A program made the translations under genes and the position numbers. Of a stretch of 64,000 bases of DNA, positions 1-7,621 are shown piece after piece; positions within the stretch are counted from its first letter, which is position 1, and each line of letters opens with the position of its first letter. The DNA is from Desulfovibrio subterraneus. Its GTDB lineage: Bacteria; Desulfobacterota; Desulfovibrionia; Desulfovibrionales; Desulfovibrionaceae. Below the pieces are notes generated by a model, which was given only the letters and a program-made list of their open reading frames with translations, did not search any database and was not told the origin of the DNA. Where the stretch lies: contig NZ_BLVO01000016.1 of NCBI RefSeq assembly GCF_013340285.1, positions 62,001-126,000 on the forward strand. The letters run 5' to 3'.

Positions 1-318
1 GCCTCGTCGGACGTGTTTGTGTTTCCTTCCGGTACCGATACCTTCGGCAACGTGGTGCTGGAGGCGCAGGCTTCCGGCCTGCCGGTGATTGTCACGGATA
101 TGGGCGGCCCCAAAGAAAACCTTATTCCCGGCAAGACCGGCTTTATCGTGCCGGAGGGTGACCCCGTGGCATTGGCCGATGCCATGCTGCAGTTTGCGGA
201 TGCCCCGGAAATGCTGGATGAGATGCGCAAGGCCGCCCGCGTGTATACCGAGAGCCGCAGCTTTGAAGCCTGCTTCATGCACCAGTGGGAGATGTATCGC
301 GAAAAGCGGGTGGCGTAG
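1..318 (+). CDS. Glycosyltransferase family 4/GT-B, C-terminal end (partial)
   Basis: The reading frame is open from the first base and stops at 318, so the gene starts before the window. The visible 105 residues hold the donor-binding end of a group 1 (GT-B) glycosyltransferase: SSDVFVFPS, then DTFGNVVLEAQASGLPVI with the conserved Glu, then the GGPKENL and NGxG-like TGFIVPEGD stretch. Such enzymes move a sugar from a nucleotide donor to a lipid or polysaccharide acceptor at the inner membrane. The acceptor cannot be told from this fragment. A strong hairpin terminator follows at 394-436. Confidence 0.9.
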   Translation, partial: ASSDVFVFPSGTDTFGNVVLEAQASGLPVIVTDMGGPKENLIPGKTGFIVPEGDPVALADAMLQFADAPEMLDEMRKAARVYTESRSFEACFMHQWEMYREKRVA

Positions 319-393
319 CTGCCCTGATTGTATTTACGGAATCTATTCACGGGAGGGGCGCAAATTTCGCCGTGCACATGCCCCGACCGTAAT

Positions 394-436
394 CGCCCCC
401 GCCGGAATGGGCATCCGGCGGGGGCGGTGTTGTTTG
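394..436 (+). terminator. Intrinsic terminator of the glycosyltransferase gene
   Basis: A perfect 12-bp stem (394-405 with 415-426, all but pure G-C) closes a 9-nt loop and is followed by a T-rich stretch (tgttgttt). It lies 75 bases after the glycosyltransferase stop. Confidence 0.8.
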
Positions 437-550
437 CATGGCAGCTGGTATGGACAGGAGGAAACAGTTGCAGGTCCCAAAGGGTTTTCGTCCGAGGCGC
501 TTGAACATCCGTATTCAGGACACGCCCTCAGGTGGAGTAGACAGATCATA

Positions 551-589
551 AAAAAGCCGGAGGCGTTTCCGCCCCCGGCTCTCTTTTTC
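551..589 (-). terminator. Intrinsic terminator of asnS
   Basis: An 11-bp stem with one mismatch (555-565 with 570-580, loop ttcc). On the minus strand it is followed by a run of T, which fits termination of asnS. The plus side also carries ctctttttct, so it may work both ways. Confidence 0.8.
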
Positions 590-605
590 TTATGGCAATC
601 CGGCC

Positions 606-1991
606 CTAGAACTCGATGTTGTTGGGCGTTCTGGGGAAGGGGATAACGTCGCGGATGTTGGTGATGCCGGTCAGCATCATCAGCAGGCGCTCAAAGCCCA
701 TGCCGAAACCGGCGTGGGGCACGGTGCCGAAGCGGCGGGTATCCAGATACCACCAGTAATCTTCGGTGTTCTGGCCCATCTCGCGGATGCGGCTTTCCAG
801 CACGTCCAGACGCTCTTCACGCTGCGAACCGCCGATAAGCTCGCCGATGCGGGGTACCAGCACGTCCATGGCGGCAACGGTTTTGCCGTCTTCGTTAAGG
901 CGCATGTAGAACGCTTTGATTTCCTTGGGGTAGTCGCGCACGATAACAGGCTTGCGGAAGTGTTCTTCCGCCAGATACCGCTCATGCTCGGTCTGCAGGT
1001 CGCAGCCCCAGGTTACGGGGTATTCCCAATCCTTCTTGGCGGCGAGCAGAATGTCTATGGCCTCGGTATACGTCACGCGGGCAAAGGGCTCCTTCACCAG
1101 CGTTTCAAGGCGGCCCATCAGTTCCTTGTCCACAAAGCTGGCAAACAGGTTCAGGTCGTCCGCGCAGTGTTCCATCACGTGCTTTACCACGTACTTGGTC
1201 ATTTCTTCGCCAAGGTCCATGTCGTCATGGATGTCTGCAAAGGCCACTTCAGGCTCGATCATCCAGAATTCGGCAGCGTGGCGGGGGGTATTGGAATTCT
1301 CGGCGCGGAAGGTGGGGCCGAAGGTGTATACCTTGCCCAGACCCATGGCGAGCAGTTCCGCTTCCAGCTGGCCGGAAACGGTGAGGTTGCTCTCGCGGCC
1401 GAAGAAGTCGTTCTCGAAAAAATCGCCGCTTTCGGGCTTCTGTGCGCCCTCCACGGGCAGGGTGGTCACGCGGAACATCTCGCCTGCGCCTTCGCAGTCG
1501 GAACCGGTGAGAATGGGGGTGTGTACGTAGAAGAAGCCGCGCTCACGGTAGAAGGTGTGTATGGCATACGCGGCTTCGGAGCGGATGCGGAAAGCTGCGC
1601 CGTACTTGTTGGTACGGGGGCGCAGGTGGGCTATGGTGCGCAGAAACTCGTCGGAATGACGCTTTTTCTGCAGCGGAAAGGTCTCGGCATCTGCCACGCC
1701 GAGCAGCTTCAGTTCGGTACAGCGGATTTCCCACTTCTGGCCCTTGCCGGGAGATTCCACCAGCTCGCCGAGAATCTCGACGGATGCGCCGGTGTTCACG
1801 TCCTTGATGACGGGGTAGGTGGGGACTGTTTCATCCACGATGACCTGAATGTTGTTCAGGCAGGAACCGTCGTTCAGTTCAAGAAACGAAAAGCCCTTGG
1901 AGTCGCGGCGGGTGCGCACCCAGCCGCATACCTTCAGTTCCGCCGCCGGGCTCTGAGCATTGAGCGCATCAACTACCTGCGTTCTACGCAT
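606..1991 (-). CDS. asnS: Asparaginyl-tRNA synthetase
   Basis: Class IIb aminoacyl-tRNA synthetase, 461 residues, the usual AsnS length. It charges tRNA-Asn with asparagine in the cytosol. The N-terminal OB fold is seen near residues 18-110 ([15 protein letters not shown]). Motif 2 is seen as [20 protein letters not shown], where AsnS-type residues replace the AspS pattern, and motif 3 near the C-terminus as [15 protein letters not shown]. The start has an AAGGAG ribosome site 8 bases upstream. It stands alone between two terminators. A separate aspS lies at 21276, so the cell has both enzymes. Confidence 0.97.
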   Translation of the reverse strand: MRRTQVVDALNAQSPAAELKVCGWVRTRRDSKGFSFLELNDGSCLNNIQVIVDETVPTYPVIKDVNTGASVEILGELVESPGKGQKWEIRCTELKLLGVADAETFPLQKKRHSDEFLRTIAHLRPRTNKYGAAFRIRSEAAYAIHTFYRERGFFYVHTPILTGSDCEGAGEMFRVTTLPVEGAQKPESGDFFENDFFGRESNLTVSGQLEAELLAMGLGKVYTFGPTFRAENSNTPRHAAEFWMIEPEVAFADIHDDMDLGEEMTKYVVKHVMEHCADDLNLFASFVDKELMGRLETLVKEPFARVTYTEAIDILLAAKKDWEYPVTWGCDLQTEHERYLAEEHFRKPVIVRDYPKEIKAFYMRLNEDGKTVAAMDVLVPRIGELIGGSQREERLDVLESRIREMGQNTEDYWWYLDTRRFGTVPHAGFGMGFERLLMMLTGITNIRDVIPFPRTPNNIEF

Positions 1992-2229
1992 ACACTATCT
2001 CCTTGCAATCCCTGAATATGATAAGGCCATGCCAGCGGCCCTTTTTCTGCCGGTAACGCGGCAGCCGAATGCCATGCCACTTCTGCCGCTGCCTTGGGAT
2101 AGGCGCAATGCGCGTTATGGGTCAACAGATTTTGCCCGGGTGCGCAATAAAACGTCGGCACGCTGTGCATATCATGAATATGACAGAGAAGATACGGCTC
2201 AGGAGGGGGCGCGGTGCAGGCGCGGTGCA

Positions 2230-2270
2230 TAAGAAAAGGCCTCCCTTAGCGCCAACAGAGGGAGGCCTTT
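2230..2270 (-). terminator. Intrinsic terminator without an obvious upstream gene
   Basis: A perfect 12-bp stem (2235-2246 with 2259-2270) with a 12-nt loop. On the minus strand it continues into TTTTCTT. It ends whatever is transcribed leftward from about 2.6 kb. Confidence 0.75.
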
Positions 2271-2570
2271 CATGCCAAAAGCAAATCTTTCGCATTTATG
2301 CGGGCCGATACTCCTAGCGGTCCCGCATGACAGTAACAGTCCCGCCGCTCGGGCGACGGGAAAACTCCTCCACAATAATTCGGGGGAACCCTTCGCACTG
2401 GTTCTCTCCGCGTGGCACGGGCGGCAAGCCGCCGTTACCGGGGAACATCCGGCCCCACCGGATATTCCGGGAAAACCTATCATTCCGTCCCGTGCGCGAA
2501 ACGGTCCGGAACAGACCTTGCGTGCGATAATGCCACCGATCAGACATTGCCGCTGCAGGCCAAGAAAATG
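2234..2570 (-). ncRNA. Candidate structured RNA ending in an intrinsic terminator (unknown family)
   Basis: About 340 bases of the minus strand fold into consecutive strong hairpins: 2442-2452 with 2458-2468 (11 bp), 2341-2348 with 2353-2360 (8 bp), 2298-2307 with 2318-2328 (10 bp plus a bulge) and 2417-2420/2432-2435 with an inner stem. The first two stems each contain one pair that is U-G on the minus strand but a C-A mismatch on the plus strand, so the minus strand is the likely transcript. A 12-bp terminator with T-rich tail closes the element. It does not match the tmRNA, RNase P or SRP signatures I know. A small ORF (2314-2547) overlaps it and is an alternative reading. Confidence 0.42.
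2314..2547 (-). CDS. Possible small protein, 77 residues (uncertain)
   Basis: An open frame with fair third-position GC in its second half, ending 44 bases before a good terminator. The C-terminal part is Arg/Gly/Pro-rich (GGLPPVPRGENQ, RIIVEEFSRR). There is no clear ribosome binding site before the ATG at 2547. I do not recognise the family. The same bases fold into strong hairpins, so this may be a chance ORF over a structured RNA; another minus-strand frame (2199-2576) is also open, which weakens the coding case. Confidence 0.25.
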   Translation of the reverse strand: MSDRWHYRTQGLFRTVSRTGRNDRFSRNIRWGRMFPGNGGLPPVPRGENQCEGFPRIIVEEFSRRPSGGTVTVMRDR

Positions 2571-3148
2571 ATACATCCTCCGTCTCGGTTCATTGATCCC
2601 AGAAAAGCCACTGACATGGGAGCGTTCATATCTCCCGCCGTCCTGTTACCCCCTGTCGATACCTCCATCGGCAGGCAGAAGCGGCTGTCGGGTTGATCGC
2701 GGAATCCCGGCGACGCGGATTCAGAATCCGCAGCCCGTTGATCCGGCGCAGCATGCCGCAATGGCAATGCCGTTGTACCGGACCCTGCAGACGGGGCCGC
2801 CGAACCGTGAGCTGGCCGGTCTCCAGTCAGCAAGCTCAGGCGGGAAACACACCCCGACCATGAAAAACCCATGCAATCACTCCAGTTCTGTCAGATGCAA
2901 ACATTCATGTCAATTCAGTTAGGTTTGTTTAAATGATCAGTTTATTTGAAGAGTAGCGCCGCTTTTAGCCCTGTTTGCAGCGCTTGACGTATCGGTTGCG
3001 CGATTGTAATGGGGATTTTTGCCGGAATGGTCATGAAGTGGTCCAAAGCCATGTTTCACAGGCTCCGGCAGGGATTATTGAGTTTCCGGCCGCATGTACC
3101 GTGTGGGGTGCGCGGCGGGGGGCTTTATGAAGAAGCGAGTTTGCAATT
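2571..3148. other. Stretch without a recognised gene
   Basis: No ORF here has a ribosome site and a recognisable product. It contains a perfect 7-bp hairpin at 2715-2731 and an 8-bp stem at 2654-2675, the latter with a U-G pair on the plus strand. It presumably holds the promoter of the element to the left and of the small gene at 3149. Confidence 0.5.
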
Positions 3149-3340
3149 ATGACGCATGCCAACAAAGATGAATTGATCCGTATTGCACGTGAATCGGGTC
3201 TGCCCGTTTCAGAAGATGCCACCGTAACCGATGTGGTGCAGCTGCTGGGCACGCTGCCTATTCTGACGGACGAGATCGCGGAAGCGCTGAACCATATTCT
3301 GGGCAACGTGCGCCAGGTGGATAACGCCGCGCGCGCCTAG
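3149..3340 (+). CDS. Small conserved-looking hypothetical protein
   Basis: A 63-residue acidic protein with no membrane segment or signal peptide. It appears helical throughout, with regularly spaced Leu/Ile (ELIRIARESGLPVS, VVQLLGTLPILTDEIAEAL). I do not recognise the family. The ribosome site is weak (gaag upstream of the ATG). Base composition and codon use match the neighbouring genes, and a plus-strand terminator follows at 3435-3461, which together support a real gene. Confidence 0.6.
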   Translation: MTHANKDELIRIARESGLPVSEDATVTDVVQLLGTLPILTDEIAEALNHILGNVRQVDNAARA

Positions 3341-3434
3341 CGTTTTCCCCCATGCGGAGCTGCGGGTTCCGCCTGCCGAGGCTGCCGGGCGTTTTGCCGG
3401 GCGGCATGATTTGCTGCAACCTTCAGAATACGTG

Positions 3435-3461
3435 GCCCCTGCCGAAAGGCGGGGGCTTTTT
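3435..3461 (+). terminator. Intrinsic terminator after the small gene at 3149
   Basis: A 9-bp stem (3435-3443 with 3448-3456, gaaa loop, one U-G pair on the plus strand) followed by five T. Confidence 0.85.
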
Positions 3462-3763
3462 GTGTGTTGTTCCGGCAAGATAGGTTTGGGTGAGCGGAAG
3501 GGAGCGCCTGTGGTGCAGAAAGAAGCCGTTAGCATGCCTTGATGCAGAGAGCTGACAGGGAAGGGCAGGTCGACGGCAGTGCGGGGTGGGCAGGAAAAAA
3601 TTAGCTGGCCGAACAGCGAGTTGCAGAAAATACCATCCGGCCCGATTGCCGAAACTCTGCAACTGGGATACCTGCGCAACACGTCCCTTGTGCGGACTAG
3701 CTCTCCGGTACCGGTTTGCCGAATCGTTCGGCGGGGGGGATGAGGAGAGCGCGGAGCAATTCC

Positions 3764-4696
3764 ATGGATTTTGCCGAGGCAAAACGGCGGGCCTATGCCG
3801 AGATGCGGCTGTGGCAGCGCCCTTTCTTCATCCTGTTCTGCTACCTGTTCACCGCCTGCTTCTATTCCCTTGCCTACTTCATGCACTACAGGGAATTCAA
3901 GCAGTTGAGCCACAGCCTTGTAGACGCCTTCTACTTTTCCATGATCACCATCACTACGCTCGGATACGGCGACATAACGCCCGCCACCGAGCTGGCAAAG
4001 TGCATTGTGGCCTCGGAAGCCATTCTCGGCGTTATCGTTATCGGCCTTTTTCTGAACTCGCTGGCCAGCTTCTATGCCCGCGTGCGTGAAGAGACGGAAA
4101 AAGAGGATACAAGGCTCAAGCGCCTGTGGAACATCACCAAGCGGCTCGACCTTATCGAACCGGCAGCCGTGATTCTGCTCATAGCCATGAACAGCATGAT
4201 GGCCAAGAAGGTGAAGAAGTTCACCGCGACGGAGCTGCGATCCATCACCTTTCATGTGGGCGATCTGAAAGACCTGTTTTCGCCCAGCCATTTTTACAGG
4301 GCGGGCATATCCACCCCCGCCGTGTTCTTCTACTTCGACTGTCTGCGTAAATTCACCGCCAAGGTGGACCTGCTTGTGGCGCAGGACGACATGTCGCTGG
4401 AGCGGGAGCGCGCGCGGCGTATCGTGAACCTGCTGCGCAAGATAGAATCCACGGATGTGGAACCGGCCTTTCGCGAAGGGCATGCCCGCAAGCTGAGCGA
4501 TGGCAGGCGCGAGGCCGATGTCATCCGGTTCTATCTGAGCAGGGTGCGCCGTGATCCTGATTCCATTCCCCTGCGCACGGTGGTGACCCCCGTGTTCATT
4601 CTGCGCGACCAGATACGGCTGGTTATCGAACTGCTCATCGAGCTGGCCGAGCTTTCCGAAGGGGTGGACAGAAAGGCGCTGCATCAGTCGGTCTGA
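3764..4696 (+). CDS. Two-TM potassium channel-like protein
   Basis: A 310-residue protein with the layout TM1 - pore loop - TM2. TM1 is at about residues 20-42 and TM2 at about 80-102. The selectivity filter TLGYGD follows ITIT, which marks a K+ channel pore. The last 200 residues are cytosolic and rich in charged residues, and show no clear Rossmann GxGxxG of a TrkA-N (RCK) domain. The chosen ATG has GGAG 7 bases upstream; in-frame starts at 3716 and 3740 also exist. It converges with the adenylate cyclase gene, with only 6 bases between the stops. The gating ligand is unknown. Confidence 0.85.
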   Translation: MDFAEAKRRAYAEMRLWQRPFFILFCYLFTACFYSLAYFMHYREFKQLSHSLVDAFYFSMITITTLGYGDITPATELAKCIVASEAILGVIVIGLFLNSLASFYARVREETEKEDTRLKRLWNITKRLDLIEPAAVILLIAMNSMMAKKVKKFTATELRSITFHVGDLKDLFSPSHFYRAGISTPAVFFYFDCLRKFTAKVDLLVAQDDMSLERERARRIVNLLRKIESTDVEPAFREGHARKLSDGRREADVIRFYLSRVRRDPDSIPLRTVVTPVFILRDQIRLVIELLIELAELSEGVDRKALHQSV

Positions 4697-4702
4697 TTTG
4701 CC

Positions 4703-6595
4703 TCAGTGGGCAAGCTGCCAGACTGAAACCGGCTCGCGTTTTCCCTTCAGGGCATGGCTGCCCGCATAAGTCATGCGGCTGCGCAGGCTGCTGTCCTTCA
4801 ACGCTTTGTACAGCGTGTCGGAAATAATAATGCTCGTTCCCAGTAACTTGCTGAGGGATTCCAGCCGTGCCGTCGTGTTCACGGCATCGCCGATGACCGT
4901 GAATTCCAGCCTGTCCGGCGATCCCACAAGGCCGGAAATGACCTGCCCCGTATGCAGCCCTATGCCTATGGCAACTGGGGACGACAGGCGCGCGTTGATA
5001 AGGGGCAGGCGGTCGCGGATGGCAATGGCCGCCTGCAGGGCATTATCCGCGCAGGTACACTCTTCTCCTTCTTCATGCTCTGCCAGCCCGAATACGGCCA
5101 GCATGCCGTCGCCGATGAACTTGTCCACCATGCCGCCGTGCGCGGTGATTATCTCGACACAGGCCGTGAAATAGGTATTCAGGTCTTCCACCACGGTTTC
5201 GGGCCGTGCGGTTTCCGTTGTTGTCGTGAAATCGCGTATGTCGGACATGAAAATGATCACGTCTCTGCGACTGCCGCCAAGGGCAAGGCCACGTGCCGTG
5301 CCCCGTATCAGGTGCTCGGCAATGCGCGGGTCCACCACCTTGCCGAGCAGGTTGCGGATGTGCCGCTTTTCGCGCAGGCCTGCGATCATGTGGTTGGTGC
5401 CACGGGCGATGAGCCCGAACTCGTCACGGCGCATTTCGGGTACCTGTACGGTCAGGTCGCCGTTGCGCACCGATTCCAGCGCATCGGTCTGCGCGTTGAA
5501 GGCAAGACGCAGGTTGCGGGCATATGACCAGACAACCCGCAGCGTGAAGCAGAGAATGACGGCGCAGACAAAGACGATTTCAAGCGCCACGAACACGGCC
5601 TGTGTCCGCACATCGTCAGGCGGAAGGCTCTGCAGATAGAGCAGGTCCTTGAAAACCACCATGGAGATGATGAGGGCGTTGCAGGCCATCACGACTGATG
5701 CGAGCAGCGAGATGCGCCGTGTGAGCGAGCTGAAGGGGGGCGCAGGCGGCGGGCTGCCTTCCGGCTCCCTATGCTGCGTGGTATGGCCAACACCTGAGGG
5801 GGCGTCGGGGAGCGTGGCCTTGGCGGCATAGCCATGTCCGGCATGGTCACCCGCGTCTTCAACATACGCGTATTCATCATACCCCTTAGCGACATATGCC
5901 TCATCACCACTCGTGTCCTTGTCACCCGTGACCGTGTCTCCCGTGTCGTGGTCACCCGAGTCATCAACTCCCACTTCTTTACCACCCACATCACGGCCAC
6001 CCACATTATTGGCATACGTGTCATTGGCATACGTTTTGGGAGTCGACGCATTGCGGTCTTTCATTTTCCGGTCGTTCTGTTCAGGCCCCCGCATGGCCAG
6101 TGCGACAATCCGCTCCCTTTCCAGCGTGATATCCAGTGCCATGAAAAGTCCGAAGCTTACCGTGCCGGTGAGCACCTTGAGCCCGCTTTCCAGCGGGAAT
6201 CCGAAAATGGCCATGTCGAACAGGGTAATGGCTATGCCGAGGCCGGAGGTAAACGCGATATCCAGCAGGAACTGACGCCTGCCCGCGCCGAGATCGTCCG
6301 GAAGGACATAGGCGGGTTCGGCAAACGACCGCAGGGCATGCAGGGTGGCGTATCCCGCAATAAGCACCATAGCCCATTGCCAGACGGGCAGCGAATCCAC
6401 AAAGGGGCAAACAAGCCCGCCGTATATGGTCATGAGCAGGGCGGAAACACCATAAAAGGCAAGGGCGTGGGTCTGTGTTGTGCCTCCGGTTGGCAGGCTG
6501 TGCGGTGAATCGGGCAATGGTCCGGCCGGTGCCGCTGTGATCAACGGCGTTGATGGAGGTGTCGTTGCCGGGCTGGTCGTATTCTGACTGGTCAT
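4703..6595 (-). CDS. Membrane adenylate/guanylate cyclase (class III) with HAMP-like linker
   Basis: From the ATG at 6595 (AGGAG 7 bases upstream; an upstream ATG at 6685 lacks a site) the protein has 630 residues. The N-terminal half carries several membrane segments in two groups. Between them is a cytosolic loop of about 120 residues that is a low-complexity Asp/Gly/Thr/Val run (for example VGGKEVGVDDSGDHDTG). A HAMP segment follows (RNGDLTVQVPEMRRDEFGLIARG), then a class III cyclase domain: metal Asp residues in SDIRDF, DKFIGDGMLAVF, and GDAVNTTARLE. It should make cAMP (or cGMP) from NTP; substrate choice is not certain. The long loop is unusual for the family. Confidence 0.92.
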   Translation of the reverse strand: MTSQNTTSPATTPPSTPLITAAPAGPLPDSPHSLPTGGTTQTHALAFYGVSALLMTIYGGLVCPFVDSLPVWQWAMVLIAGYATLHALRSFAEPAYVLPDDLGAGRRQFLLDIAFTSGLGIAITLFDMAIFGFPLESGLKVLTGTVSFGLFMALDITLERERIVALAMRGPEQNDRKMKDRNASTPKTYANDTYANNVGGRDVGGKEVGVDDSGDHDTGDTVTGDKDTSGDEAYVAKGYDEYAYVEDAGDHAGHGYAAKATLPDAPSGVGHTTQHREPEGSPPPAPPFSSLTRRISLLASVVMACNALIISMVVFKDLLYLQSLPPDDVRTQAVFVALEIVFVCAVILCFTLRVVWSYARNLRLAFNAQTDALESVRNGDLTVQVPEMRRDEFGLIARGTNHMIAGLREKRHIRNLLGKVVDPRIAEHLIRGTARGLALGGSRRDVIIFMSDIRDFTTTTETARPETVVEDLNTYFTACVEIITAHGGMVDKFIGDGMLAVFGLAEHEEGEECTCADNALQAAIAIRDRLPLINARLSSPVAIGIGLHTGQVISGLVGSPDRLEFTVIGDAVNTTARLESLSKLLGTSIIISDTLYKALKDSSLRSRMTYAGSHALKGKREPVSVWQLAH

Positions 6596-6769
6596 GGTCT
6601 GGCTCCTGCATGGGGCGTGTCCGGATGCTGGCAGAGCATAGCAGGTTTCGGGCATTGCACCAATCCCGGCAGTGATTTCAATCATACGATAATCAATCCC
6701 TTTCTCTGCGCATCCATGACGCTGCGCTTGCCGGTTTTGACCGGTTCTTCCGGTTTCTGTCCGCGCAGG

Positions 6770-6814
6770 CTGGGCGAACTTGGCGAACTGGGTGAACTTG
6801 GCGAGCTGGGTGAG
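6770..6814 (+). repeat. Five tandem 9-bp repeats
   Basis: Five consecutive 9-base units of the form ctKggYgaR sit in the region between the divergent cyclase and thioesterase genes. Read in frame they would give (LGE)n, but no convincing gene covers them. They may be a slippage-prone promoter spacer. Confidence 0.8.
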
Positions 6815-6974
6815 ATGCGGAATACGGATGTCGCTTTTGTCGCTCTTTCCGCTTTGGGTTGTTGCCCATGCAGGGAAAGCCAGCTATTGTAACGACCTGT
6901 GTTAACATACCCCTGCACGGGCGGCTGCGCCGCCTGATTAGGGGGAATAACGGGGAACTCATCGGGGAGCCGGA

Positions 6975-7514
6975 ATGGAAGGGCGCAAGGTCAGTGACAG
7001 CGAAACCGTGGCAACGCACCGCGCATTGCCCAGCGATGCCAATCCCGCAGGCAATGTGCATGGCGGGGTCATTCTCAAGCATATAGATCTGGCCGGAGCC
7101 GTGTGTGCCATGCGCCATGCGCGGGGCCACACCGTGGTGACAGCCTCCATAGACCGCATGGAATTCAAGGCCCCCGCCCATGTGGGGGAACTGCTCATTC
7201 TCAGGGCCAGCGTGAACATGGTGAGCTCCCGTTCCATGGAAGTGGGCGTGCGTGTGGAATCGGAAGACCTGCTCACCGGCGACGTGCGCCACGTGGCCTC
7301 TGCCTACCTTACGTTTGTGGCCATGGATGAGAACCGCAAGCCCACGCCCGCACCGCCCCTCATTCTGGAAAGCCAGACCCATCAGCGCAGAAACGAAGAG
7401 GCCAAGCGCCGTCGTGAGCTGCGGCAGGAAGAGCGCCGCCGCGAAAAGCTGGCGCAGGAAAGCATGGCCCATGCGGCTGGCGGTGAGCCGGTTCGGGCCA
7501 AGGAATTTTACTAG
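6975..7514 (+). CDS. Acyl-CoA thioesterase, hotdog fold (YciA/BACH-like)
   Basis: A 179-residue protein. Residues 1-120 show a single hotdog domain with the acyl-CoA thioesterase pattern PSDANPAGNVHGGVILKHID (catalytic Asn/His/Asp region) and the later RMEFKAPAHVGEL. It should hydrolyse acyl-CoA thioesters in the cytosol. The last 55 residues are a strongly charged helix (RRNEEAKRRRELRQEERRRE), longer than usual. A gggag site lies just before the ATG. It is followed closely by murJ on the same strand. Confidence 0.88.
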   Translation: MEGRKVSDSETVATHRALPSDANPAGNVHGGVILKHIDLAGAVCAMRHARGHTVVTASIDRMEFKAPAHVGELLILRASVNMVSSRSMEVGVRVESEDLLTGDVRHVASAYLTFVAMDENRKPTPAPPLILESQTHQRRNEEAKRRRELRQEERRREKLAQESMAHAAGGEPVRAKEFY

Positions 7515-7621
7515 CACCGGGCATGGATATGCAGCCGGGTACACATCAGGCGGATTCCGGATCGTCGCAGGAACATGCGCAGGAGACTGCCGCCGACCCC
7601 TCGCCTGACGAAGGTGAAAAT

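Noticed and set aside
714-2015. Long plus-strand ORF of 433 codons opposite asnS
   Set aside because: It mirrors asnS and has no recognisable product; GC-rich genes often leave open opposite frames.
3209-4684. 491-codon minus-strand ORF opposite the K+ channel
   Set aside because: It is a shadow of the channel gene; the translation has no motif and the plus strand has a clear TLGYGD pore.
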